In this document: piece by piece, positions 1-6,208 of the stretch
How positions within the stretch are numbered: position 1 is the stretch's first letter
Layout: each line of letters begins with the position of its first letter
Origin: Brevundimonas sp.
Lineage (GTDB): Bacteria; Pseudomonadota; Alphaproteobacteria; Caulobacterales; Caulobacteraceae
DNA: 7,854 bases
Reading direction: 5' to 3'
Assembly (NCBI GenBank): GCA_024711185.1
Contig: JANJTI010000135.1
Span: 1-7,854, forward strand
Program-made: the position numbers and the translations under genes
The notes under the pieces: model-generated
Told to the model about the DNA's origin: nothing
The model's database searches: none
What the model saw: only the letters and a program-made list of their open reading frames with translations

Positions 1-1155
1 GGTGAACGGGAACTTGCCGGACTTGTAGGCGACCCCCGCCTCCTTCAGCTGCTCCTCGGTCTTGCCGACCCAGGCCACCTCCGGCGCCGTATAGACCACG
101 CTCGGCACCAGGTCGTAGTCGACGTGCCCGGCCTTGCCTGCGATCAGCTCGATCGCGGCCACGCCGTCCTCCTCGGCCTTGTGGGCCAGCATCGGGCCGT
201 GGGTGACATCGCCGATCACCCAGACGCCGCCCGCGTTGGTGCGGAAATGGTCGTTGGCGATGAAGCCGCGCTGGTCCGGCTGGATCCCGACGGTCTCGAG
301 CCCCAGGCCCTCGGTGTAGGGACGGCGGCCGATGGCCACCAGCACCACGTCGCCCTTCAGCGTTTCGGCCGCGCCGCCCGCGGCCGGTTCGACGGTCAGC
401 TCGACGCCGTCCCTGCCGGTCCTGGCGCCGGTCACCTTGGCGCCGAGCCGGAAAGTCATGCCCTGTTTGGTCAGGGACCGCTGGAAGGCCTTGGCCACGT
501 CCATGTCCATGCCCGGGGTGATCCGGTCGAGGTATTCGACCACGGTCACCTCGGCGCCGAGACGGCGCCAGACGGAACCCAGCTCGAGGCCGATGATGCC
601 GGCCCCGACCACGATCAGCTTCTTCGGCACGGCGGGCAGGGACAGGGCCCCGGTCGAGTCGACCACCTTGCCGTCCTCGAAAGCCACCCCCGGGAGCGGG
701 GTCGGCTCGGAGCCGGTGGCGATGAGGATGTTCTTCGCCGACAGGGTCGAGGTCGAGCCGTCAGCCGCGGCCACCTCGACCGCACCGGGGCCGGTGATGC
801 GGCCGCGGCCCTTGATCCACTCGACCTTGTTCTTCTTGAAGAGGAATTCGATGCCCTTGGTCAGGGCCGAAACGCTCTCGGCCTTCTGGCCCATCATCTG
901 GGCGAGGTTCAGCTTCGGCGCGCCGACCTCGATGCCCAGCTTCGGAAACTCCTTCGCCGCGGCCTCGAACAGTTCGGAGGCGTGCAGCAGGGCCTTCGAG
1001 GGCATGCAGCCGACGTTCAGGCAGGTGCCGCCCAGGGTGTCGCGCATCTCCACGCAGGCGACCTTCAGGCCCAGCTGCCCGGCGCGGATAGCGGCGTTAT
1101 AGCCGCCGGGCCCGCCGCCGATGATGACGACGTCGTAGGGAGCGGCTTCGGCCAT
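1..1155 (-). CDS. lpdA: Dihydrolipoyl dehydrogenase (E3), 3' end cut by the window
   Basis: This cytoplasmic flavoenzyme reoxidises the dihydrolipoyl groups of 2-oxoacid dehydrogenase complexes (pyruvate, 2-oxoglutarate) and the glycine cleavage system, passing electrons through FAD to NAD+. Reading from the ATG at 1155 gives 385 residues in frame to base 1. Visible motifs, in order, are the FAD dinucleotide fold GGGPGG at residues 13-18, the redox-active disulfide GGTCLNVGC with C45 and C50, the NAD-binding glycine motif GAGIIGLELGS near residue 180, and a second FAD contact with IGD near residue 310. The usual length is about 465-475 residues, so roughly 80 C-terminal residues are off the window. 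These include the dimer interface and the catalytic His-Glu pair. The start follows a weak purine-rich stretch (CAGAGA). The upstream neighbours on the same strand are a membrane protein and a sensor kinase. No E1 or E2 gene is visible, so the complex it serves cannot be read here. Glutathione and mercuric reductases share the fold, but the PYDVVIIG N-terminus and LNVGCMPSK fit dihydrolipoyl dehydrogenase best. Confidence 0.95.
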   Translation of the reverse strand, partial: MAEAAPYDVVIIGGGPGGYNAAIRAGQLGLKVACVEMRDTLGGTCLNVGCMPSKALLHASELFEAAAKEFPKLGIEVGAPKLNLAQMMGQKAESVSALTKGIEFLFKKNKVEWIKGRGRITGPGAVEVAAADGSTSTLSAKNILIATGSEPTPLPGVAFEDGKVVDSTGALSLPAVPKKLIVVGAGIIGLELGSVWRRLGAEVTVVEYLDRITPGMDMDVAKAFQRSLTKQGMTFRLGAKVTGARTGRDGVELTVEPAAGGAAETLKGDVVLVAIGRRPYTEGLGLETVGIQPDQRGFIANDHFRTNAGGVWVIGDVTHGPMLAHKAEEDGVAAIELIAGKAGHVDYDLVPSVVYTAPEVAWVGKTEEQLKEAGVAYKSGKFPFT

Positions 1156-1189
1156 GGTTGTCTCTGGGCTGCGCATACGGGGATAGGCG

Positions 1190-1211
1190 GGCGGAACCTA
1201 GCGGTCCCGCC
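1190..1211 (-). terminator. Hairpin between the membrane-protein gene and lpdA (possible terminator or leader hairpin)
   Basis: On the minus strand the bases form a 9-bp stem (GGCGGGACC against GGTTCCGCC, one G-T wobble) closed by a four-base GCTA loop. It lies 33 bp past the stop of the membrane-protein gene and 34 bp before the lpdA start, so it sits where a terminator or a 5' leader hairpin would be. No run of T follows on either strand, so a classical Rho-independent terminator is not shown. High-GC chance pairing remains possible. Confidence 0.35.
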
Positions 1212-1244
1212 GCGCCGGTCAACCGCGCGCGACGCCGCGCCGGC

Positions 1245-1730
1245 TCAGTAGGCGAACTGTCCCGGCAGGCGCTTGCGGCGGATGCGCCGGCTGGCGACGA
1301 TCACCAGCGCGCCGAGCAGCAGCAGGCCGCCGAGCGCCAGCCACAGGGGATCCAGCGGCAGGCCCGCGGTCTCGCCGGCGGCCGACGCCACCGTGGCCTC
1401 GGGCGCGGTGAAAATCTCCGCCGGGGCGCGGCCGTCGATCGCCAGCCGCAGGGCGGCGTCGGCGAGGAAGCCGAGGAAATAGGCCACGGCCGCCTTCGAA
1501 CTCCCGGACCCGAGCATCAGGGCCGCGATCACGTAGAGCAGGACGGCGGCGGCCAGGAGCGTCCACCCGGGCAGGAATCCGAACAACGGCGCGCCTGTCT
1601 CGGCCGAGCTGCGCATCGCCTCGGCGTCCGGCGGGGCGGCCGTTCCGAGCAGCGGCGCGATCCACGGCCAGGCCAGCCAGCCTGCATAGGCCAGCACCGC
1701 CGCCACGACGACGAACCGAAGCAGTTTCAT
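1245..1730 (-). CDS. Small multi-pass membrane protein, family not recognised
   Basis: The product is 161 residues and I do not recognise its family. Hydrophobic stretches at about residues 5-24, 53-74 and 128-148 are convincing membrane segments, and 78-97 is a weaker fourth. A loop at about 30-50 is rich in Ala, Pro and Ser. A second loop at about 98-127 (acidic/Ala/Gly-rich, mentioning PLDPLW at its end) precedes the last helix. The C-terminus is strongly basic (SRRIRRKR at 148-154), which by the positive-inside rule puts it in the cytoplasm. I chose the ATG at 1730, which has GGGAG seven bases upstream. A GTG at 1736 would add two residues and also has a purine-rich site, because the leader repeats GAGGGA. 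It lies 63 bp downstream of the sensor kinase on the same strand, and co-transcription is plausible. The general form resembles small inner-membrane proteins of unknown function with a terminal sorting-like helix-plus-basic tail, but nothing assigns a role. Confidence 0.75.
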   Translation of the reverse strand: MKLLRFVVVAAVLAYAGWLAWPWIAPLLGTAAPPDAEAMRSSAETGAPLFGFLPGWTLLAAAVLLYVIAALMLGSGSSKAAVAYFLGFLADAALRLAIDGRAPAEIFTAPEATVASAAGETAGLPLDPLWLALGGLLLLGALVIVASRRIRRKRLPGQFAY

Positions 1731-1793
1731 GACCACACTCCCTCTCCCTCGTTAACCAACCTACACCGGGAGCGGGGAGAGGCGATAGGCGCC

Positions 1794-3584
1794 TCAGGCG
1801 GCCTCGGGGAGCGTGATTGAAACCTCGGCGCCGCCGCCCGGCGCCGCGTCGATGGAGAGCGTTCCGCCCGATTGCCGGGCGAAGGCGTAGGCCTGCGACA
1901 AACCCAGGCCCGCAGCCCCCTCCCGGGTGGTGAAGAAGGGCTCCAGGGCGCGCGCCGCGAGGTCGCGATCCATGCCAGGTCCGGTATCGCGCACGCTGAG
2001 ACGCAGTCCGCCTTCGAATTGGCGCTCGAGCCGCACGGCGACCGACCCGCGCCCCTCCACCGCCTGGACGGCGTTCTGCGTCAGGGCCCGCACCGCGCCC
2101 TCGAAGGTGACCGGATCGATCCGCGCCATGGCGGGCTGCGACGGACCCTCGATCATCAGGTCGACCTCCGGTCCGGCCATGGCCCGAAGGCGGCTTTCCA
2201 TCCCGCGAAGCAGCACCCCTGCGTCGAGAACCTGCGTCGCCGGCTGTTCGTCCCCCTGGGCGAAAGCCGTCAGACGACGGGTCAAGGCCTCGCCGCGCTG
2301 TCCGGCGGCCAGCGCCGCCTCGCCCAGTCGCCGGACCCGGGCCGGATCGTCGGCCTGACGCAGCATCATGTCGAGCGCGCCCGTCATCACGCCCAGCAGG
2401 GCGTTGAAATCGTGGGCCAGGCCGCCGGTCAGGCGACCGATGCTTGCAAGGCGGCGGCCGCCCTGCAACTCCGCCTCGGCGTCGGTCTGCGCCTGGCGCG
2501 CGGCGGCCTGGGCCGCCTCCGCCTCCGCCCGGGCGGCCGAGGCCTGGACGAGGGCGGCGTCGGCCGTCCGCCGGGCGTCCTCGATGGCGGCCTCGAGCTC
2601 CATCACCCGTGCGGACGAGGTCGCCGCCGGCGCCTCGCGCTCGTCGGGGACGATTTCGATCGTCGTAGCCGCCGCTTCGGCGCGCTCGCCGGCCAGCAGC
2701 AGGGCGTCCGCCTGCCCCTCCGCATCGCACAGGGGCAGCATCGTCCAGCGGATGCCGCCGCAGGGACCGTCCGACGAGATGAAGGGGCCGGCCTCGCCTG
2801 CCGGGGCGGTGAAGGCGGCGCGGATCGCCTCACGGCCTTCCGCCCGTTCTCCTTCGGCGAGGAAGAGCTCCCCGAACTCGCCTTCCGCTGCATCCCGCCC
2901 GAGGACCGCCAGCGCGGTGCGATTGGCGTCGCGCACCGCGCCGTCCGGTCCGACCACGACCAGGGCGCTCGAGGCGGCGTCGAACACCCGGCGTGCGATA
3001 TCGTCGACCGGAGCCGTCGGCGTGGGCGGCGGCGCTGGCTCGGGGGTGCGCAGACCTTCCGCCTCCACGATCGCGGCGGTCGATCCGGTGATCTCGCCCC
3101 ATTCGTTCTCGATCGGCATGGCGGTCACCGCGACCAGCATCTTCTTGCGCGTCGCCGGGTTGGCCAGCAGGTGCTGGAAGCCCTTCACCGTCTGGCCGCG
3201 GAGGGCCCTGGCGCTGGGCAGCAGGTCGGGGGGGATGGGCCGGCCATCGGGGAAGGTGATGCCCCAGGTCGCCGAGTGGAAGCGAAGGCCGATCAGTTCA
3301 GCGTCCCGCCGTCCCAGCAGCTGGTGGGCGGCCCGGTTCGCGAAGACGAACTTGCCCTGCTTGTCGGTCTCGACAAGCGCGACCGGGATGGCGTTGAGCG
3401 TCTCGAAGAGCCGCTTCTGCGAATCCTCCGCGACGCGCTGGACGAGGTCGAGCTGACCCGAGGCGTCGACGTGACGGGACCGGTTGGTCCAGGCGAGCCA
3501 CAGGGCGGTGAGGCCGACCAGCCAACCGGCGGCCGCCAGACCGCCCAGGACCCACATCCAGTTGATCTGCCCCTCGAGAAACAT
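1794..3584 (-). CDS. Membrane-anchored PAS sensor histidine kinase, no receiver domain
   Basis: The product is a two-component sensor kinase of 596 residues. One membrane segment at about 9-32 is followed by a PAS-like domain at about 57-175 (NAIPVALVETDKQGKFVFAN). A Pro-rich linker spans 180-192, and a second, more divergent PAS-like domain spans about 195-300. An Ala/Glu-rich coiled coil runs from about 326 to 378. The dimerisation/phosphotransfer helix carries GGLAHDFNALLG, with H391 as the predicted phosphorylated His. The ATPase domain shows the N box (LTQNAVQAV, N504), G1 (DTGPGM, 533-538), the F box EPFFTT and G2 (GLGLS from 559). All catalytic motifs look intact. The H-box belongs to the HDFNNLL class, which often carries a C-terminal receiver, but this protein ends directly after the ATPase domain. 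No response regulator gene lies in the window, so the partner is unknown. The start is uncertain: ATG 3665 would add 27 Arg/Gly-rich residues and has GGGAGG only three bases upstream. I prefer ATG 3584 because it puts the membrane helix at the N-terminus. Confidence 0.9.
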   Translation of the reverse strand: MFLEGQINWMWVLGGLAAAGWLVGLTALWLAWTNRSRHVDASGQLDLVQRVAEDSQKRLFETLNAIPVALVETDKQGKFVFANRAAHQLLGRRDAELIGLRFHSATWGITFPDGRPIPPDLLPSARALRGQTVKGFQHLLANPATRKKMLVAVTAMPIENEWGEITGSTAAIVEAEGLRTPEPAPPPTPTAPVDDIARRVFDAASSALVVVGPDGAVRDANRTALAVLGRDAAEGEFGELFLAEGERAEGREAIRAAFTAPAGEAGPFISSDGPCGGIRWTMLPLCDAEGQADALLLAGERAEAAATTIEIVPDEREAPAATSSARVMELEAAIEDARRTADAALVQASAARAEAEAAQAAARQAQTDAEAELQGGRRLASIGRLTGGLAHDFNALLGVMTGALDMMLRQADDPARVRRLGEAALAAGQRGEALTRRLTAFAQGDEQPATQVLDAGVLLRGMESRLRAMAGPEVDLMIEGPSQPAMARIDPVTFEGAVRALTQNAVQAVEGRGSVAVRLERQFEGGLRLSVRDTGPGMDRDLAARALEPFFTTREGAAGLGLSQAYAFARQSGGTLSIDAAPGGGAEVSITLPEAA

Positions 3585-3692
3585 ACGCCCTGACTGTCCC
3601 GTTCTGGCGCCCCGCGCGCCCGCACGGACGACATCCTGCAAGGGGCGAACCGGCCGGCCCTGCATTCGCCTCCCGGGCGACCTAACTTCCGC

Positions 3693-3733
3693 TTCGGGCG
3701 AACGTCCAGCGCGCTTGACGACACGCGCCCGAA
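3693..3733 (-). other. Compound inverted repeat between the MarC-family gene and the kinase gene
   Basis: Perfect 8-base arms, TTCGGGCG at 3693-3700 and CGCCCGAA at 3726-3733, enclose 25 bases. Inside, on the minus strand, CGTC pairs with GACG around a loop that is itself the palindrome AGCGCGCT, so the whole can fold as a two-part stem. It is about 60 bp past the MarC-family stop, in the 211-bp gap before the kinase gene, and just upstream of the alternative kinase start at 3665. No T tract follows. It could be a factor-dependent terminator, an operator or chance. The rest of the gap (3585-3795) shows no gene and no clear promoter. Confidence 0.3.
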
Positions 3734-3795
3734 ATCACCGCGACCCGCTCCAGCCTCGCATGGCCCCCGGGCCCGCCGTGGCCGGAGTCGTCGGC

Positions 3796-4494
3796 TCAGT
3801 GCCCTCCGGACGGATACGGGGTCGTGGCGATCGAACTGAACATGCCCGGGATGGCCTCCGCGAGGCCCGCCAGGATGAACTGGATCGCCAGGGCGCAGAG
3901 GATCAGGCCGAGCACCCGCACGACGATGGCCATGCCGACATCCCCGAGGATGCGGCTGATCGGTCCGGTCAGCGAGAAGCAGACGAAGGAGACGAGGCCG
4001 GCGGCGGAGATGGCGATCAGCGACGCCGCCGTCGCGGCCGGGCCGATGCGCTCCGCCTCGCCGGCCTGGATGATGACCGCCGAGATGGCCCCGGGGCCGA
4101 TCATCAGCGGGATGGCGAAGGGCACGATCAGTCGCTGGAAGCGCCGTTTGGCGTACCCTCGCACGTCGCCCGAGTCGGCGACCGCGTCGGCGTCCGCGAA
4201 CATCTTGAGGAAGTCCTCGCGCGCCATGTCGAGGCCGAGGAACAGCAGCAGGATGCCGCCCGCGATCCGGAAGGCGGCCAGCGAGATGCCGAAGAACTGC
4301 AGCAGCCCCAGGCCGGTGAAGAAGAAGAAGCCGAGGAACAGGACGGCGAACAGGCAGATCAGGGCCGAGACCGAGACGCGCTGGCGCAGCGTGGCCCCGG
4401 CCGTGGCGGCGGCGAAGATCGGCAGATTGCCGATCGGATCGACCAGGGCGAACAGGGCCACGAACAGGTTGACGCCCAGATCGACCGCGTCCAT
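3796..4494 (-). CDS. MarC family (UPF0056) integral membrane protein
   Basis: This 232-residue inner-membrane protein has about six hydrophobic segments, at approximately residues 6-28, 42-66, 70-89, 122-143, 156-176 and 188-212. Family hallmarks are clear: the N-terminal VDPIGNLPIF at 18-27, FRIAGGILLLFLGLDM at 75-90, PLMIGPGAISAVI at 129-141 and RVLGLILCALAIQFI near 193-207. The length matches the usual 200-235 residues. The biochemical function of MarC proteins is not settled. The name comes from position beside the mar locus in E. coli, and later work did not support a role in multidrug resistance; transport has been proposed from topology alone. The linker at about 91-118 is hydrophilic and acidic (AREDFLKMF, then DADAVADSGD) and is likely an exposed loop. 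The ATG at 4494 has only a closely spaced AGGA before it. The gene is divergent from pyrF, with 86 bp between the two starts. Confidence 0.92.
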   Translation of the reverse strand: MDAVDLGVNLFVALFALVDPIGNLPIFAAATAGATLRQRVSVSALICLFAVLFLGFFFFTGLGLLQFFGISLAAFRIAGGILLLFLGLDMAREDFLKMFADADAVADSGDVRGYAKRRFQRLIVPFAIPLMIGPGAISAVIIQAGEAERIGPAATAASLIAISAAGLVSFVCFSLTGPISRILGDVGMAIVVRVLGLILCALAIQFILAGLAEAIPGMFSSIATTPYPSGGH

Positions 4495-4580
4495 GTCCTG
4501 ACCCCGCCCCCAATTCAGCTGCGCCCATAAGGGCCGAGGCGCGTCCGCGCGTCCACCCCAAAGGCGAACGGAGACCGCCG

Positions 4581-5306
4581 ATGACGCCCGTGACCGCCGA
4601 CCCGCGCCTGATCGTGGGGCTGGACCTGCCCTCCCTCGACGCCGCCCGCGCCATGGTCGACGGGCTGGACGGCGCGGTCAGCGCCTACAAGATCGGCCTG
4701 ACCCTGCTGGCGCGGCCGGGCGGGGTCGCCTTCGCCCACGACCTGCGTGGCCGGGGCAAGCTGGTGTTCCAGGACTGGAAGCTGCACGACATCGGGGCCC
4801 AGGTCGAAGGCGCCGCGCGCGCCGTCGCCGAGGGCGGCTGCGATCTCCTCACCGTCCACGCCGAGCCGCAGGTGATGCGCGGCGCGGTGAAAGGTCGCGA
4901 CGCCGCCGGCCTCGACACGAAGCTTCTGGCCGTCACCGTGCTGACCAGTCTGTCCGACGCCGATCTGGCCGAGATCGGGTACGGCGCCGGGGCCGCGGAT
5001 CTCGTCGAGCGCCGGGTGCGGCAGGCGCTCGACTGCGGCATGGACGGCGTGGTCTCCAGCCCGCTGGAGGCGGCGAAGGTCCGGGCCATGGCCCTTGCGG
5101 CCGGTCGGCCCGATTTCCTCGTGGTCACGCCGGGCGTGCGGCCGGCGGGAGCCGAACGCGGCGACCAGCAACGGGTGGCGACCCCGGAGGCCGCCCTGCG
5201 CGCGGGAGCCAGTCACCTCGTGGTCGCGCGCCCGGTGGTCGCGTCCGACGATCCGCGGCGCGCCGCTTCAGCCATCGTCGCCTCGATGGAGGGCGTGGGG
5301 GTCTGA
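4581..5306 (+). CDS. pyrF: Orotidine-5'-phosphate decarboxylase
   Basis: This enzyme converts orotidine 5'-monophosphate to UMP, the last step of de novo pyrimidine synthesis, as a cytoplasmic TIM-barrel dimer without cofactor. The 241-residue length is normal. The active-site residues are all present: D15 in GLDLP, K37 in YKIGL, and the DxKxxD triad D65, K67 and D70 in QDWKLHDIG. The C-terminal phosphate-binding part contains TPGVRP (183-188) and GDQQRVATP, followed by VVARPVV with R217. That last motif is usually VVGRPIT, so A216 replaces the common Gly; the Arg is kept and the enzyme is probably active. The ATG at 4581 has GGAG eight bases upstream. The gene stands alone on the plus strand, divergent from the MarC-family gene and convergent with the secreted-protein gene whose stop lies three bases past its own. 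The 86-bp upstream gap shows no clear promoter motif or attenuator. Confidence 0.96.
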   Translation: MTPVTADPRLIVGLDLPSLDAARAMVDGLDGAVSAYKIGLTLLARPGGVAFAHDLRGRGKLVFQDWKLHDIGAQVEGAARAVAEGGCDLLTVHAEPQVMRGAVKGRDAAGLDTKLLAVTVLTSLSDADLAEIGYGAGAADLVERRVRQALDCGMDGVVSSPLEAAKVRAMALAAGRPDFLVVTPGVRPAGAERGDQQRVATPEAALRAGASHLVVARPVVASDDPRRAASAIVASMEGVGV

Positions 5307-5309
5307 CGA

Positions 5310-6083
5310 TCAGCCCCGTTCGCCGGGCTCCTGACGGTACTGCTGCCGCGGCGGATGGGACCGGCGCGGACGATCCGGCCGATGCGACCGCGGCCGCTCG
5401 GGACGCGGCGGCTCGTAGCGTGGCGGTTCAGGCAGGTAGGCCGGCGGATAGGGCGCCGGCGGCCGGTCGTCATGGCAGTCGCAGTCGCGCCGCCGATCGT
5501 AGCCCCCGGCCAGATAACCTTCCTCCCACGCGCCGTATTCCTCGTAGGATTCGTAGGCCTCGTAAGTCTCGTAGGCTCTCGACCCGCGTCGCTCGCTGTA
5601 GCCGTAGCGGCCGCCCCGGTCGTGCGCCTCATGGCGGTAGCCGCACCACGAAGGGCGCAGCTCGTCGCGTCCGAAGCCGGTGACGATATAGCCGAACGGC
5701 GCCGACGGGCAGGCCGGGCCCAGCGTCTCGATCGGGCCATAGTAGACCGGCCCGCCGCCGTAGCCTCCGAAGTCCCCGCCGTATCCGCCGCCGCCGACGT
5801 AAACCACCCCGCCGCCGGCATGGCCCCGCCGGACAGAGCCGACGTCAAAGGTCCGGGCGTGGAACCGGGAGCTCGCCGACGCCGACGCCGACGCCGAGGC
5901 GCTGGCGTTGACGTTGATGTTGGTGTTGGGCCCGCCGTGGCAGCAGGGCGCCGGGGGAGGGGGCGGCGGCGGGCGATGGCCGCATCCGCCTCCGCAGCCG
6001 GATCCGCGGGGATCTCCCGCCAGGGCGGGTCCGGCCATCAGGACGAGGAAGGCGGCGCCGGCCGCCGCGGTAAGCATACGCAT
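5310..6083 (-). CDS. Secreted low-complexity Cys/Gly/Tyr/Pro-rich protein, family not recognised
   Basis: I do not recognise a family for this 257-residue product. It has a clear Sec signal peptide with probable cleavage after ALA at residue 22, so it is exported. The mature chain is a string of biased segments. First comes a Cys/His-rich start with CGGGC (30-34), seven prolines (38-44) and CCH (47-49). An alternating Asn tract (53-59) runs into six Ala-Ser pairs (60-71). A Gly/Tyr-rich stretch at about 90-117 follows, then a more ordinary patch at 118-150 (GPACPSAPFGYIVTGFGRDELR). Four Tyr-Glu-x repeats occupy 171-182, then DCDCHDD (200-206), and a basic Pro/Arg tail ends the protein. Eight Cys in total, in pairs, suggest disulfides or metal binding. 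The ATG at 6083 has GGAG eight bases upstream. The gene ends three bases from pyrF and is preceded by another secreted low-complexity gene. A structural or surface role is an inference from composition; an enzyme seems unlikely. Confidence 0.8.
   Translation of the reverse strand: MRMLTAAAGAAFLVLMAGPALAGDPRGSGCGGGCGHRPPPPPPPAPCCHGGPNTNINVNASASASASASASSRFHARTFDVGSVRRGHAGGGVVYVGGGGYGGDFGGYGGGPVYYGPIETLGPACPSAPFGYIVTGFGRDELRPSWCGYRHEAHDRGGRYGYSERRGSRAYETYEAYESYEEYGAWEEGYLAGGYDRRRDCDCHDDRPPAPYPPAYLPEPPRYEPPRPERPRSHRPDRPRRSHPPRQQYRQEPGERG
5541..5577 (-). repeat. Nine-base tandem repeat coding Tyr-Glu-x
   Basis: Four imperfect copies of a 9-base unit with the core CTCGTAGG (plus strand) lie head to tail inside the secreted-protein gene. 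On the minus strand they encode Tyr-Glu followed by Thr, Ala, Ser or Glu, residues about 171-182. The unit is a multiple of three, so gain or loss of copies would keep the frame. Confidence 0.75.
5875..5898 (-). repeat. Six-base tandem repeat coding Ala-Ser
   Basis: Three perfect GCCGAC units and a fourth GCCGAG lie in tandem. On the minus strand they give most of the six consecutive Ala-Ser pairs of the secreted protein (residues 60-71). The next bases continue the two-residue rhythm with GTTG-based units that encode Asn-x pairs, so the protein periodicity is longer than the DNA repeat. Confidence 0.75.
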
Positions 6084-6208
6084 CTCACGGACTCCGTTTC
6101 AGGAGCCGTTATCCGCCTCTCCGTCGAGAAGGCGCGGCCTTGCACCGAGGGCGGGAGCCATGGGCGCGGGTTTCGCGCACGAGGGAGAATATTAACCGGG
6201 ATCCACGG

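Noticed and set aside
124..1251. Long plus-strand open frames opposite lpdA (375 and 256 residues).
   Set aside because: They lie entirely or almost entirely over the well-supported dihydrolipoyl dehydrogenase frame, have Gly/Arg/His- or Ser/Pro-rich antisense composition, and show no motif or ribosome site.
1872..3593. A 573-residue plus-strand open frame opposite the sensor kinase.
   Set aside because: It is an antisense shadow in GC-rich DNA: low-complexity Arg/Gly/Leu content and no recognisable domain, while the minus strand has all kinase motifs.
3293..4654. A 453-residue minus-strand open frame spanning the MarC-family gene and the kinase start.
   Set aside because: It is out of frame with both genes, crosses the pyrF start region, and its product is Arg/Gly-rich without any motif.
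5875..5927. A CRISPR array or satellite suggested by the short tandem repeats.
   Set aside because: Units are 6 bases, contiguous and in frame with a coding sequence; there are no spacers and no cas genes.
6090..6094. A GANTC methylation site at the ribosome site of the first secreted-protein gene, as a possible cell-cycle control point.
   Set aside because: Several other GANTC sites occur in the window, many inside coding sequence, so one near a start is not notable.
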